Source: Flaviramulus multivorans (GTDB lineage: Bacteria > Bacteroidota > Bacteroidia > Flavobacteriales > Flavobacteriaceae). From it: DNA of 64,000 nucleotides. A program made the translations under genes and the position numbers. Location of the stretch: contig NZ_JAKKDV010000002.1 of assembly GCF_021728415.1 (NCBI RefSeq), positions 558,001 through 622,000 of the forward strand, written 5' to 3'. Below the pieces are notes generated by a model. The model saw nothing but the letters and a program-made list of their open reading frames with translations. It had not been told where the DNA came from and did no database searches. How positions within the stretch are numbered: position 1 is the stretch's first letter; every line of letters begins with the position of its first letter. Shown here piece after piece: positions 37,149-46,436 of this stretch.

Positions 37149-40130
37149 TTAAAAGTTAACATTTACACCTAAGGTAATTGTTCTGGATGCAAAATAATTA
37201 TATCTTCTATCTATACCTGGAGTTAAAGGATCAGCATTAAAGCCTAAGAATCCTCCATTATCAACCGAACCTCTATCTGTTAAAGCCGGCTCAGGGTCAG
37301 CACCTGTATATCCTGTAATGGTAAACAAGTTTTGAGCACTTAATGACACTCTTAAGTTTTTAATGTATTTGTTATCATCAGAAATATCAAAATTATAACC
37401 TACTGATATGTTATCTAACTTAACAAAATCTGCTTTCTCTACATACAAAGAACTGAATTTCGCATTTGTGATAGCTGGATCAGCATACTTTGTATTAATA
37501 AGGTTGTAAGATCCTTGACTTCCAACTCTAGGCTCATAAAATACTCTAAAGTTATTTACTAAACTGTGTCCGAAAGCACCTCTAAAAAACGCATTAACAT
37601 CCCAGTTTTTATACGTTAATGTATGAGACCATCCTAATTCGAAATCTGGAATACCTTTACCTAATTTAGCTAAATCTCCATCTCTTACACCATCTTCATT
37701 CGCGTCAATAATATTACCTATCAACTGTTCTGCTTGGATTGTACCATCACCATTAACATCAACAAAGTTCTGGCTACCATTAGTAACTGTACCATCCCAA
37801 ATTGGACCCCAAATTTCACCAATTGCTTCACCTGGAGCAACTAAAATCACTGCTGTATCATTTTGCCCAGGAGCACCTAAGTTTCCTCTTAATGTTGTAG
37901 CGTCAAAAGAATCTAAGGTTGTTTTGTAACTAGATAATACGATTCCCGAGTTATATGTTAAATCCTCCTTTTTAATAATATCATAATTTAATGCTAATTC
38001 AAAACCATTGGTAGATAAGTCTCCACCATTTTCAACTCTTTGTCCAGTTGGGTAAACGGCTACATCAACAGCTCTTTGTAAGATGAAATCTTTTACTTGA
38101 CGCGTATATAAATCTAAAGTAGCTGATAAGCGTCCTGCATTAAACTCAATACCAAAGTTAGTCTCCGCTTTTTGCTCCCATTTTAAATCTGGGTTAGCAT
38201 CTGTAACTTGATTAGTACTTAATAAATCAGCCGTAGGACTAAATCTTGCATTCGCTAAACCGTAGTCAGAAGGTAAAGAACCTGTAACACCGTATCCTAA
38301 ACGTACTTTAAATAAATCTACATTATTAAAGTCTACATATTTGTTTAAGTCTACACCTAAACCAAATGCTGGAAATGTACCCCATTTATTGTTTTCACCT
38401 AATTTAGTTGAACCTTCTCTACGTAAAGATGCATTAAAATAAATAGCATCATCAAAAGTAGCATTAGCTCTTGCAAAGAATGCAATAATTCTTTGCTCCG
38501 GCGATCTGTTACTGTTAATAGATATTTGTCCTGCATTAATTTGATCTTGAGACCACTCTAAAGCATCTAAATAAGCTAAATCATCATTTGGAAAATCTCC
38601 AGCAGATAAGAAATAATCATTAAATGTTTCTTCTTGCCAAGAGTAACCTCCTGTAAACTTTAAGTTTAATTTCTCAGATGGGTCAATACTAATATCGCCA
38701 TATAATTCAAATAACTTAAATCTATCGTCTCTAGTGTAAAGTCTAGCTAAACCTTTTCTAAACGGGCTACTAGCACCTCCTCTAAACAATGATGTTGTTC
38801 TATAGTACTCACCATTGGTTAATTTTTTAAATTGCTCAGAATACGTACCGTTTAAAGTAATATTTTGTGTAACCGAATATTTAAAATTAGCACCATAAGT
38901 AAATTCATTACGACTACCATTATTAGTATTCTGATTTACAATAGACACTGGGTTAAAACTGTCGAATAAACCAAGTGTTTCAAAATACCCTCCATAAGGA
39001 TCCGGGTTATAAGGATATGGTGAATCTACACCTAAAACTGGCGCTGTTGGATTATAAAGCACTGCGTAACGTAACGCCTCGTTAAATCCAAATTCTGAAT
39101 CTCTTTTTGTATAAGATGCATTAAAATCAATCTTTAATTTATCGTCTAAGATAACTGTAGAAGCTTGAAGTCTCGTGTTAAATTGCTTAAAACCAGAATT
39201 TTCTAAAATACCTTGAGCATCTCTAAAGTTTGTTGAAACTCTAAAGCTAGTTTGATCGTATCCTCCAGAAATCGCCACATTGTGAATATTTGACACAGCA
39301 TCTCTAGTCACTAAATCCATCCAATCTGTTCTACTACCTAAATCAGTACCACCAGCTGCGGCAAATTCATCACCACTCATATTCTCTACTTGATTCGCAA
39401 TAGATGCAATTGCAACAGAACCATTATAATCTACTGAAGTCGTTCCTGCCCTACCTCTTTTAGTAGTAACAATAATTACACCACTAGAACCACGTGATCC
39501 ATAAATTGCAGCTGCAGAACCATCTTTAAGCACCGTCATACTGTCAATATCACTCGGGTCAATGTTGTTTAATGACGCTCCAATGATACCATCAATTACA
39601 ATTAATGGCGATGAGTTTGAACCTACTGTTGAAATACCTCTTAAACGAATAACAGCATCCTCATTCGGGCTACCACCTTTGTTATAGATACTTAAACCCG
39701 CTACTTTACCTTGAAGTAACTCAGACGGGTTGTTAATTGTACCACGGTTAAATTCTTCTTCGCCTACTTTCGTTACAGCAGAAGTAATTTCCTTTTTTGT
39801 AGTACTACCATACCCAACAACTACAACCTCATCAAGTTGAGCTGCATCTTCAGCAAGCGTTACATTTACTGTAGTACCTGAAACAACTACTTCTTGAGTT
39901 AAATAACCAATGTAAGAAAACACTAAAGTATCTCCATCATTAGCATTAATTTGGAAGTTCCCATCAAAATCTGTTACAGTTCCTACCGATGTCCCTTTTA
40001 CCAAAACGTTTACTCCTGGTAGAGGCCCTGATGCATCAGAAACAGTACCTGTTACTGATTGCGCATAGATAAAGCTTCCAAATAGCATGACCATAGGAAG
40101 CAAAAGCTTTTTTAGTAATTTGTTTTTCAT
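37149..40130 (-). CDS. SusC/RagA-family TonB-dependent transporter of the sugar locus
   Basis: The 993-residue protein has a signal peptide (SFIYAQ), a carboxypeptidase-like domain (about 24-100, PGVNVLVKGTSVGTVTDFDG), a plug domain opening with VVVGYGSTTKKEITSAV, the SusC plug motif SMTVLKDGSAAAIYGSRGSSG, and a beta-barrel. It imports oligosaccharide through the outer membrane with its SusD partner. The gene is the first of a seven-gene leftward operon and is transcribed away from the lacI-family gene. The perfect 18-bp operator at 40338-40355 lies 208 bp upstream of its start. Confidence 0.95.
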   Translation of the reverse strand: MKNKLLKKLLLPMVMLFGSFIYAQSVTGTVSDASGPLPGVNVLVKGTSVGTVTDFDGNFQINANDGDTLVFSYIGYLTQEVVVSGTTVNVTLAEDAAQLDEVVVVGYGSTTKKEITSAVTKVGEEEFNRGTINNPSELLQGKVAGLSIYNKGGSPNEDAVIRLRGISTVGSNSSPLIVIDGIIGASLNNIDPSDIDSMTVLKDGSAAAIYGSRGSSGVIIVTTKRGRAGTTSVDYNGSVAIASIANQVENMSGDEFAAAGGTDLGSRTDWMDLVTRDAVSNIHNVAISGGYDQTSFRVSTNFRDAQGILENSGFKQFNTRLQASTVILDDKLKIDFNASYTKRDSEFGFNEALRYAVLYNPTAPVLGVDSPYPYNPDPYGGYFETLGLFDSFNPVSIVNQNTNNGSRNEFTYGANFKYSVTQNITLNGTYSEQFKKLTNGEYYRTTSLFRGGASSPFRKGLARLYTRDDRFKLFELYGDISIDPSEKLNLKFTGGYSWQEETFNDYFLSAGDFPNDDLAYLDALEWSQDQINAGQISINSNRSPEQRIIAFFARANATFDDAIYFNASLRREGSTKLGENNKWGTFPAFGLGVDLNKYVDFNNVDLFKVRLGYGVTGSLPSDYGLANARFSPTADLLSTNQVTDANPDLKWEQKAETNFGIEFNAGRLSATLDLYTRQVKDFILQRAVDVAVYPTGQRVENGGDLSTNGFELALNYDIIKKEDLTYNSGIVLSSYKTTLDSFDATTLRGNLGAPGQNDTAVILVAPGEAIGEIWGPIWDGTVTNGSQNFVDVNGDGTIQAEQLIGNIIDANEDGVRDGDLAKLGKGIPDFELGWSHTLTYKNWDVNAFFRGAFGHSLVNNFRVFYEPRVGSQGSYNLINTKYADPAITNAKFSSLYVEKADFVKLDNISVGYNFDISDDNKYIKNLRVSLSAQNLFTITGYTGADPEPALTDRGSVDNGGFLGFNADPLTPGIDRRYNYFASRTITLGVNVNF

Positions 40131-40337
40131 ATTGAGTTTAGTTAATAATTAATTGTTTGTTAGTTTCTAAATTAATGTGATAGGTAAAAATAAATAATCA
40201 ATACCTTTTACCTGTTTATTTTTATTCACTGAAAGAATTTGAACAAAATGTTAAAGTTTCCATAAAATTTATAAAAACAAATTTTGCATTTTTAAAAGTA
40301 ATAATTAAAAAAAAATTAAAAAAAGGCATTTTTTTTA

Positions 40338-40355
40338 ACCGAAAACGTTTTCGGT
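40338..40355. promoter_or_regulatory. LacI-type operator between susC and lacI-family gene
   Basis: ACCGAAAACGTTTTCGGT is a perfect 18-bp palindrome centred on CG, the classical form of a LacI/CcpA-type operator. It is the most symmetrical of the four sites and sits between the divergent susC operon and the regulator gene. Confidence 0.85.
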
Positions 40356-40510
40356 CGTTGCGAATATAGTAATAATAGGGCTTCCCAATTCATTTTTATT
40401 AAATTTCTATGGTATTTTTTTATAGAGTAAATAAATTTAAAAGTCTTAATTTACAAATTTATCAATAGAACCCAAAAAAATGTATGGTTTTAACAGTAAA
40501 AAATAATGAA

Positions 40511-40540
40511 TTGTAGGTGTTTTGAGATGAAATAAATTTG
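40511..40540 (+). promoter_or_regulatory. promoter of the LacI-family gene
   Basis: TTG (40511-40513), 19 bases, then a perfect TAAATTTG (40533-40540). This matches the Bacteroidota -33/-7 consensus; the transcript would start about 58 bp before the LacI start codon. Confidence 0.65.
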
Positions 40541-40604
40541 TTTCATGAAATATTTTTAAATTATCTTTAGTTTCAAGTTAAATCAATAACGTTAATAGCA
40601 AAAT

Positions 40605-41627
40605 ATGCCAAAGGTTACTTTAAAAGTACTTGCAAATAAACTTGGGCTTTCAACCTCCACAGTTTCTAAAGCTTTAAAAGATTACTCTGATATAAATGAA
40701 GAAACAAAATTAAAAGTACAAGAGTTAGCTAAAAGTTTAAATTATACACCTAATGCTTTTGCTCAAGGTTTAAGAAATCAAGAGTCTAAAATTGTAGGTG
40801 TTATAATCCCTTCTATGGTTCATTATTTTTTTTCAAATATTATTGATGGCATTTTAAAAGAAGCCGAGGAAAGAAACTATATGGTTGTGTTAATGCAATC
40901 TAATGAAGATTATGATCTTGAGAAAAAGCAAGTTGATGTACTTTTAAGCAAAGGTGTTGATGGTATTATTATTTCTTTAGCAAATAAAACCAGAGATTTT
41001 AGCCATTTAGCAAAAATTATAGATTATAATATTCCTCTCATTCTGGTTGATAAAATCGCTAAAACGATTAATTGTTCTAAAGTTTTAATAGATGATAGAA
41101 AAGCCTCGTATGATGCTGTTAACTATCTTATACAAAAAGGTTACAAACGGATTGCTCATTTTAGAGGTGATTTAAACCCTCAAAATTCTATTGACCGTTT
41201 TTTGGGTTATAAAAAGGCTTTATTAGACAATAATATTGAGTTCGATCCTTCCTTGGTTTATGTATGTGATAACAATTCTGATTTTTCAGATGGATATGAA
41301 AATGCTGAAAAGCTTATAGCAGACCATGGAAATAATGTTGATGCCCTTTTTACGGTAAACGATCTTTTAGCAATAGGTGCCATCAATTATTTTAATGAAA
41401 ATAATATAAAGATTCCTGAGCGAATTGCTGTGTTTGGTTTTAGCAATTGGTTTATGTCATCAGTTATCTCGCCTTCTCTATCTTCGATTGAACAAAATGG
41501 GACTAAAATGGGTGAAAAATCAGCACAAATATTATTTCAAGAAATTGAAAGTAAACACAAACAAAAACCAATTGAATTTCAAAAAGTTATAATTGACACC
41601 GAATTAATTATTAGAAAATCCTGTTAG
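40605..41627 (+). CDS. LacI/GalR-family transcriptional regulator of the sugar locus
   Basis: The 340-residue protein has the N-terminal LacI HTH (VTLKVLANKLGLSTSTVSKA, residues 3-22), the hinge helix (LNYTPNAFAQGLR), and a periplasmic-binding-protein-like effector domain (KIVGVIIPSMVHYFFSNII to VIIDTELIIRKSC). A cytoplasmic sugar or sugar phosphate is the likely effector. It is the only regulator gene in the 32-kb sugar locus. Four CG-centred palindromes stand in front of the susC operon, the GH97 unit, the fructokinase unit and the MFS-GH32 unit, so it is the obvious candidate to bind them. Its stop lies 8 bp from the convergent GH32 stop. Confidence 0.93.
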   Translation: MPKVTLKVLANKLGLSTSTVSKALKDYSDINEETKLKVQELAKSLNYTPNAFAQGLRNQESKIVGVIIPSMVHYFFSNIIDGILKEAEERNYMVVLMQSNEDYDLEKKQVDVLLSKGVDGIIISLANKTRDFSHLAKIIDYNIPLILVDKIAKTINCSKVLIDDRKASYDAVNYLIQKGYKRIAHFRGDLNPQNSIDRFLGYKKALLDNNIEFDPSLVYVCDNNSDFSDGYENAEKLIADHGNNVDALFTVNDLLAIGAINYFNENNIKIPERIAVFGFSNWFMSSVISPSLSSIEQNGTKMGEKSAQILFQEIESKHKQKPIEFQKVIIDTELIIRKSC

Positions 41628-41635
41628 TTATAAAA

Positions 41636-43258
41636 TTATTTAAACTTAAATTCTTGAATTTTCAGATTCTCAATTTTAAAGGTTTTATCATCTGAATGAA
41701 TCGAAAACGTATCTAAAGGTTGGTTTGGAAAAAACAATTCGGTCATAACAGTTTCTCCGTTATTATAAAAAACCTCAATGGATGTTTTATCCAAAAGTAT
41801 TTGTACTTTAAGATTTTGCAGTTTTTCGGATACTTTAACTTTTGAAACGTGAGGTGCAAATTTTTCAGAAAAATTTACTTTTCCTGACTTTGTTCTATCC
41901 AAATAAAATTCATTATTCTCATTATCCAATCCTAAGGCAAGTGTATCTCCTTCTTTGTTACTTAATATGAAGCTATAATTTGCATCTTTCAAATTTTTTA
42001 AATCAAATTGAAGATTTAGTTTTGCCATATTAATTTTGGCAGTATTAAATAGTGCTGAAAGTTCAGTTGGATTAACAGAATCCTTTTCAATCTCCTTTTC
42101 AACGTAATTATAAACCTCATTTACAGGTAAACTCTGCACATAATAAGACTGATTACTCTCTATAAGTTTAAGCTCTCTCGCAACAGTCATACTACTACGC
42201 CATTTAAATGTTGGAACATCTCTAGCATAATCCCAATTAGACATCCAACCTATAAATAATCGTCTACCGTCTGACTCAGGAATGTTTGACCAAGTTACAC
42301 CTGCATAGTTATCTCTACCATAATCTAACCAAATAGCTTTATGATGTTGTAACTGATTTAAAAATTTCTCATTAGGAGTAAATGATTTACCATCAAAATC
42401 TCCAACAAAATATTGTGCAGCACTACCACCGTTTGGTCCTGCAGGATTAATACTTACTATTAACACCCATTTTGTTTCATCGCTTCCCTCAACTTTCATT
42501 GGGAACAAATCCGGACATTCCCAAACACCTCCATGCGCTCCTAATTGTTCACCAAATTCAGATTCAAATTTCCAATCTTTTAAATTTAATGAGCTATAAA
42601 ACATAATTTTATTACCAGCGGCTAAAGACATAATCCATTTATTACTAGAATCGTCCCAAATAACTTTAGGGTCTCTAAAATCTTTAATTCCTGGATTTGG
42701 AATGACTGGATTCTTATCATACTTTGTCCAAGTCATCCCTTCATCTAAGGAATATGCAATGGCTTGCGTTTGAAAATCTAGTCTGCCATCCTTTTCACCT
42801 TGCATATTATGATAGGTATATATGGCGACTATTGGTGTAATACCATCTTTTCCAAAACCAGAGGTGTTATTTTTATCAACTACAGCACTACCGGAAAAAA
42901 TCAATCCTATTTCATCAGGGTAAAGCGCAATAGGTTGTTCTTCCCATGTAACCATATCTTTACTAATAGCATGTCCCCAATGCATGGGACCCCAAACATT
43001 TCCATCAGGATAATACTGAAAATATAAGTGGTATTTTCCATTTAAATAAAACATCCCATTAGGGTCGTTCATCCAATTTGCTTTAGGTGTAAAATGGAAA
43101 TTAGGTCTGTAAAGCTTTTCTACGATACTATCTAAATTTGAAGTCGTTAAAGCATCTTTAGTATTGCTCTTATTTTCTTTTTTACAACTTATTGTTGTAA
43201 TTAATAAGGCAAAAATTAAAACTAAGAATAGTGCATTAGTATATTTTTTATTTCTCAT
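41636..43258 (-). CDS. GH32 beta-fructosidase lipoprotein (levanase/inulinase/invertase type)
   Basis: The 540-residue protein has a lipobox (LITTISCKKE, Cys25), so it is exported and anchored. The GH32 triad is intact: nucleophile D65 in NWMNDPNG, transition-state D196 in FRDPK, and acid/base E247 in WECPDLFPM. The five-bladed propeller is followed by the C-terminal beta-sandwich (about 390-540, with SIEVFYNNGETVMTELFFP). It would release fructose from sucrose or fructans outside the inner membrane. Exo or endo action and levan or inulin preference cannot be told. The start overlaps the stop of the upstream sugar-porter gene by 11 bp, so the two are coupled. Confidence 0.95.
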   Translation of the reverse strand: MRNKKYTNALFLVLIFALLITTISCKKENKSNTKDALTTSNLDSIVEKLYRPNFHFTPKANWMNDPNGMFYLNGKYHLYFQYYPDGNVWGPMHWGHAISKDMVTWEEQPIALYPDEIGLIFSGSAVVDKNNTSGFGKDGITPIVAIYTYHNMQGEKDGRLDFQTQAIAYSLDEGMTWTKYDKNPVIPNPGIKDFRDPKVIWDDSSNKWIMSLAAGNKIMFYSSLNLKDWKFESEFGEQLGAHGGVWECPDLFPMKVEGSDETKWVLIVSINPAGPNGGSAAQYFVGDFDGKSFTPNEKFLNQLQHHKAIWLDYGRDNYAGVTWSNIPESDGRRLFIGWMSNWDYARDVPTFKWRSSMTVARELKLIESNQSYYVQSLPVNEVYNYVEKEIEKDSVNPTELSALFNTAKINMAKLNLQFDLKNLKDANYSFILSNKEGDTLALGLDNENNEFYLDRTKSGKVNFSEKFAPHVSKVKVSEKLQNLKVQILLDKTSIEVFYNNGETVMTELFFPNQPLDTFSIHSDDKTFKIENLKIQEFKFK

Positions 43259-44573
43259 CTCTTATAAGTTTTTTACTTAATTCTTCTAACGAAATACCTT
43301 TGGTTTCTACCATCATAAAAATCACAAACAACAACTGAAAAACCATCATAATAGCAAATATCATAAACACCACGCCGGCTCCTATAGTTGAAAAAAGTAC
43401 TGGAACTAATGATGGAATTATAGCTGCCAATATCCAATGGGTTGATGTACCGAAAGATTGTCCACTTGCCCTTAAGTGATTTGGGAATATCTCAGAAATA
43501 TAAACCCAGATTATCGCACCTTGCCCTATAGCATGTGAGGCTATAAACATGAATAAAAAGATAGGAACCGCCATTCCTTCCCAATCTAAAAAGAATGCCA
43601 TAGAAACCAATCCTAAAGATATGATATAACCAATGGAACCAATGTACATTAACACCTTTCTACCCAAACGGTCAATTAAAAAAACACCAAATAGTGTAAA
43701 TATTAAATTAGTAACGCCAATACCAATACTACTTAATAAAGCGGTGCTTTCTCCTAAACCGGCTTCTTCAAAAATTCTTGGAGCGTAATACAAAAAGGCA
43801 TTTATTCCAGAAAACTGATTGAACATAGCTATTAAAAAAGCAAGCATCAAGGGAAAACGGTATTTTTTCATAAAGATATTTTCACCAGAAGTATGGCTTT
43901 CACTTTCAATTTTAATCTCTTGCATTAAGGCCTCTGCATCACCTTCAGGATTTATAATTTCTAAAACCTGTTTAGCCTCCTCATTTCTCCCTTTAGAAAT
44001 TAGCCATCTCGGGCTTTTGGGCACTGTAAAAACCAAAACTGTATAAATAATAGCAGGAAATGCCTCAACACCAATCATCCATCTCCATGCATTTTCGCCC
44101 ACATTTCTTAATAAATAATTTGATAAAAATGCTATTAAAATTCCAAGAACAATATTAAACTGATACAACGCTACTAAACGCCCTCTGTCCTTTGCTGGAG
44201 AAATTTCAGAAACATACGCCGGAGCTGCAATGGTAGATGCTCCTACACCTACTCCACCTAAAAATCTGAAAAAGGCAAATGTGTAAGGATCATTTACTAA
44301 GGCAGACCCTACCGCAGAAATAAAATAAAATAATCCAATCCAAATTAAAGTTGTTTTTCTACCTAATCTATTGGTTGGAATGCCTCCAAACAACGCGCCA
44401 AAAACCGTTCCCCATAAAGCCATCGCCATGACAACCGACCCATGAAAAGCATCGGACGAACCCCATAGGGCTTGCAATTTTTTGTCGGCACCAGAAATTA
44501 CCACAGTATCAAACCCGAAAAGGAAACCAGCTAAAGCAGCGGTAATGGACCAGATTAAAATTTTATTATTCAT
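43248..44573 (-). CDS. sugar porter (SP) family MFS symporter, probably fructose or sucrose
   Basis: I chose ATG at 44573 (MNNKILIWSITAALAGFLFG); a longer frame to 44615 adds 14 polar residues ahead of the first helix. From there it has 441 residues and 12 helices. All SP signatures are visible: FGFDTVVISGADK, NRLGRKTTLIW, PAYVSEISPAKDRGRLVALYQ, PKSPRWL, FNQFSGINAFLYYAPRIFEE, DRLGRKVLM and VETKGISLEEL. It overlaps the GH32 gene by 11 bp. Uptake of the fructose or glucose released by GH32 is the natural role; a cytoplasmic fructokinase is present in the same regulon. The operator at 44664-44679 lies about 90 bp upstream. Confidence 0.93.
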   Translation of the reverse strand: MNNKILIWSITAALAGFLFGFDTVVISGADKKLQALWGSSDAFHGSVVMAMALWGTVFGALFGGIPTNRLGRKTTLIWIGLFYFISAVGSALVNDPYTFAFFRFLGGVGVGASTIAAPAYVSEISPAKDRGRLVALYQFNIVLGILIAFLSNYLLRNVGENAWRWMIGVEAFPAIIYTVLVFTVPKSPRWLISKGRNEEAKQVLEIINPEGDAEALMQEIKIESESHTSGENIFMKKYRFPLMLAFLIAMFNQFSGINAFLYYAPRIFEEAGLGESTALLSSIGIGVTNLIFTLFGVFLIDRLGRKVLMYIGSIGYIISLGLVSMAFFLDWEGMAVPIFLFMFIASHAIGQGAIIWVYISEIFPNHLRASGQSFGTSTHWILAAIIPSLVPVLFSTIGAGVVFMIFAIMMVFQLLFVIFMMVETKGISLEELSKKLIRDEK

Positions 44574-44663
44574 AATTAGTTTAGTTAGTTTAAATTGGTC
44601 TGTTAAATTAATCAATCTTCTTAAGAAACTTCAGTTAATAGTTTATAATTGATGTTTAATAGC

Positions 44664-44679
44664 TCGAAATCGATTTCGA
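44664..44679. promoter_or_regulatory. LacI-type operator upstream of the sugar porter-GH32 unit
   Basis: TCGAAATCGATTTCGA is a perfect 16-bp palindrome with the same CGAAAwCGwTTTCG core as the three other sites. It lies between the porter start and the 3' end of the MocA-like gene. Confidence 0.8.
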
Positions 44680-44712
44680 TTTATATTATAAATTCAAAAT
44701 TTTTTAGCAATT

Positions 44713-45306
44713 TCAATGATTTAAAAATTGCCTATAATCTTCAGGAGTGTCAATATCTATTAAAATTTGAGACGATTTTAATTCAAGCGATACAATGTTT
44801 TTGTCAGCATTATTTAACAAGAATTTTGCACCTTTATCTCCTTTAAGCTTTAAAAGATTCTTAAAATACATCGAAGGAAAAATAGCTGGTACGCCATTTA
44901 CGTTTCCGTAATTAGAAGCAACAATTTTAGCCTCACTTTTATATAGTTTAATGAGTTTGTTTATATAATGCGAATCAACATTGGGTTGATCTGCAAGAAG
45001 AAATAAAATGGCATTGGTTGATGTGTTTAAGCTTTGAATATGTTTAACTCCTGCTTTAATGCTAGAACTTAAGCCTTCTTTCCAATTTGAGTTAATTACA
45101 AAAGCAACCTCTTCACTTTGTATTTTGTTAATAATTGTTTTAGCATTTGCCCCTAACACACAAAACACTTTATCTACATTAGAATCCAGAGCATTTTTAA
45201 TGACAGCCTGTAAAAGCGTTTCGTTTTTAAAAGGTAATAATTGTTTGACACTTCCCATTCTAGAAGCACTTCCTGCTGCCAATATTATAACCGAAATATG
45301 TTTCAA
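44713..45306 (-). CDS. MocA/MobA-like nucleotidyltransferase
   Basis: The 197-residue cytoplasmic protein begins with the nucleotide-binding motif IILAAGSASRMGSVKQLLPF and has LLADQPNVD, typical of the MocA-type cytidylyltransferases that modify molybdenum cofactor. NVNGVPAIFP and the C-terminal LIDIDTPEDYRQF fit the same family. It overlaps the XdhC-like gene by 4 bp (ATGA), so the two form one unit. Together they suggest maturation of a molybdenum hydroxylase (CTP-dependent addition to the cofactor), but no such enzyme lies in the window. The terminator of this unit was not identified. Confidence 0.85.
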   Translation of the reverse strand: MKHISVIILAAGSASRMGSVKQLLPFKNETLLQAVIKNALDSNVDKVFCVLGANAKTIINKIQSEEVAFVINSNWKEGLSSSIKAGVKHIQSLNTSTNAILFLLADQPNVDSHYINKLIKLYKSEAKIVASNYGNVNGVPAIFPSMYFKNLLKLKGDKGAKFLLNNADKNIVSLELKSSQILIDIDTPEDYRQFLNH

Positions 45307-46334
45307 TTTTGAGCACGAATTTTTCCAGAGATGGTTTTTAAATGTATGGGCTTTTTATTTCTAACCATAGCCAAAATTTCTGATAAAATAGACAAAGCTA
45401 TTTCCTCTGGTGTAATAGCACCTATATTTAATCCTGCGGGACTGTGAATTGTATCTAAAAATGTTTCGGCTAATTCAGACGTATATTCAAACAATTCGTT
45501 TTGTAATTGCTCGCGTCTTCTGGCTGAACCTAAAATACCTATATAAGGTAATTTGCAGTCTTTTAATTTTAAAAGATATCTTAAATCTTGCGCATAATTA
45601 TGAGTCATTAATACTACCGCGCATTGATTATCCAAACTACTTGTAATGAAAGCTTCGGGTGTATTAGCGGTTACCGTTTTTGCCCCAGGAAAATCATTAA
45701 GTTGTTTTGGGTCTTTTATTGATGTTACCACATCGACTTCCCAACCTAAAAGCGCAGCCATTTTACATAACTTTACGGCGTCATGCTCGCCTCCAATTAT
45801 TAAGAGTTTAAAACAAGGTGGAAATATTTGCTTAAATTCTTTTACACTACCTTTTTTATCTAGTTGAATAGAATGATTTGGATGAAAAATGAAGGATTCA
45901 TTATTTTCAAATGTAATTCTTGAGAAGAAATCTCCAATACATTCGTCTTCTTTTTTGTAATTAGATGTTATGGTAAATGTACGTCTGTTTTCTAATTCGT
46001 AAAACAATATTTTTTCTAATTCCTTTGAAACTTCAAAGGGTTCCAATAAAATATACAAAACACCTTCACAACCTAAACGGTAACGACCATCATAAGTCAT
46101 GATTTTTGAAACACCTGTTTTAAAAACTGACTGCGCTCTTCGTAACACTTCCTTTTCAACACAACCGCCACTCACAGCTCCAACCATATCACCATCACTT
46201 GACAATAACATACGAACTCCTGGATGTCTGTACGATGAGCCATCTAAGTCAACAACTGTGGCTAATACACTTTTTATATTGGAAGCTTGATTTAAAATCG
46301 CAGCTTCTACTATTTGTTTAAACTCATGTGTCAT
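45303..46334 (-). CDS. XdhC/CoxI-family molybdenum-hydroxylase maturation factor
   Basis: The 343-residue protein shows both XdhC parts: the N-terminal domain with SSYRHPGVRMLLSSDGDMVG and AVSGGCVEKEV, and a C-terminal Rossmann domain (LLIIGGEHDAVKLCKMAALLGW to PYIGILGSARRREQL, then IHSPAGLNIGAITPEEIALSI). XdhC proteins bind molybdenum cofactor, help sulfurate it and insert it into xanthine dehydrogenase-type enzymes. It is translationally coupled to the MocA-like gene. The usual GAGHDA of the Rossmann loop reads GGEHDA here. Confidence 0.9.
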   Translation of the reverse strand: MTHEFKQIVEAAILNQASNIKSVLATVVDLDGSSYRHPGVRMLLSSDGDMVGAVSGGCVEKEVLRRAQSVFKTGVSKIMTYDGRYRLGCEGVLYILLEPFEVSKELEKILFYELENRRTFTITSNYKKEDECIGDFFSRITFENNESFIFHPNHSIQLDKKGSVKEFKQIFPPCFKLLIIGGEHDAVKLCKMAALLGWEVDVVTSIKDPKQLNDFPGAKTVTANTPEAFITSSLDNQCAVVLMTHNYAQDLRYLLKLKDCKLPYIGILGSARRREQLQNELFEYTSELAETFLDTIHSPAGLNIGAITPEEIALSILSEILAMVRNKKPIHLKTISGKIRAQN

Positions 46335-46381
46335 TCAACTAAGGTAGCAAAAATCATTATTAAAATAGTTTCTGTATAAAT

Positions 46382-46420
46382 TAAAAAGCCCATGTAATTA
46401 TAATTTACATGGGCTTTTTA
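46382..46420. terminator. bidirectional hairpin terminator
   Basis: TAAAAAGCCCATGTAA pairs with TTACATGGGCTTTTTA (16 bp) around a 7-base loop. It lies downstream of the small coiled-coil gene (stop at 46437) and upstream of the XdhC gene, and separates the two units. Confidence 0.85.
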
Positions 46421-46436
46421 TATCTGATGAACAAAT

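Larger units (their letters stand above)
40131..40604. other. 474-bp divergent intergenic region between susC and the LacI gene
   Basis: This gap is very AT-rich, with poly-T/A runs near 40300-40335. It holds the perfect LacI-type palindrome at 40338-40355 and a matching Bacteroidota promoter for the regulator at 40511-40540. The susC leader is long (over 200 bp from the operator) and no clear -33/-7 pair was found for susC. No small gene was recognised. Confidence 0.7.

Noticed and set aside
41701-41712. CGAAAACG half of a LacI-type operator
   Set aside because: Only one half-site, without the complementary TTTCG arm, and inside the GH32 coding sequence.
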